Shown: piece after piece, positions 5,871-5,901 of the stretch
Layout: every line of letters begins with the position of its first letter
Position numbering within the stretch: position 1 is the stretch's first letter
Assembly (NCBI GenBank): GCA_945871455.1
Contig: CAMBXJ010000294.1
Span: 1 to 5,901, forward strand
Reading direction: 5' to 3'
Source: Asaia bogorensis
GTDB taxonomy: Bacteria > Pseudomonadota > Alphaproteobacteria > Acetobacterales > Acetobacteraceae
DNA: 5,901 nt
Position numbers and translations under genes: made by a program
Notes under the pieces: model-generated
The model's database searches: none
Told to the model about the DNA's origin: nothing
The model's input: only the letters and a program-made list of their open reading frames with translations

Positions 5871-5901
5871 GTCATTGCCGGGCTTGACCCACGGCTGTCC
5901 G
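5871..5901 (+). repeat. Partial dispersed-type palindrome at the window edge
   Basis: GTCATTGCCGGGCTTGACCC (5871-5890) followed by ACGGC resembles the palindromic intergenic repeats of the form 'CGTCATTGCCGGGCTTGACCCGGCAAT' found many times in alphaproteobacterial genomes. GCCGGG (5877-5882) pairs with CC-A-CGGC (5889-5895) with one bulged A around a CTTGAC loop. The right half diverges from the perfect form (ACGGCTGTCC). It lies upstream of the toxin-antitoxin operon and is cut by the window edge. The family assignment is from memory of such repeats and could not be tested. Confidence 0.45.

Overview
This is a GC-rich window that reads like an alphaproteobacterial chromosome. The evidence is a bacterial prolyl-tRNA synthetase with only a short insertion between motifs 2 and 3, a hopanoid/squalene operon in the order hpnA-hpnB-hpnC-hpnD, and, at the right edge, a palindrome of the kind dispersed in many alphaproteobacterial genomes. 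Rhodospirillales/Acetobacteraceae is a reasonable guess, but it rests on gene order and style and not on any decisive marker.

Layout. Bases 1-1094 (minus strand) hold the N-terminal 364 residues of prolyl-tRNA synthetase; the gene runs off the left edge. A 225-bp divergent intergenic region follows. From 1320 to 5120 (plus strand) four genes overlap at every junction (ATGA, ATGA, TGATG) and must form one transcription unit: hpnA (SDR-type hopanoid-associated sugar epimerase), hpnB (membrane-anchored family 2 glycosyltransferase), hpnC and hpnD (two paralogous squalene/phytoene synthase-fold enzymes). In the known pathway HpnD condenses two farnesyl diphosphates to presqualene diphosphate, HpnC converts it to hydroxysqualene, and HpnE reduces that to squalene for the hopene cyclase. 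HpnE and the cyclase are not in this window.

Where hpnE often follows hpnD, the operon ends in a UUCG-loop hairpin. A convergent two-gene module lies beyond it (5780-5227, minus strand): a DUF433 antitoxin-like protein overlapping by one base with a DUF5615 PIN-like protein, the layout of a VapBC-like toxin-antitoxin pair. The module is bracketed by an imperfect inverted repeat of about 16-17 bp (5134-5150 and 5831-5846), which suggests it may be a discrete inserted cassette. The last bases carry part of a dispersed-type palindrome.

The core of the window is a known system (hopanoid biosynthesis). The less ordinary signals are the inverted repeats around the toxin-antitoxin module, the operon stopping after hpnD, and a possible broken small reading frame between proS and hpnA. 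No tRNA, rRNA, CRISPR array or transposase gene was seen.
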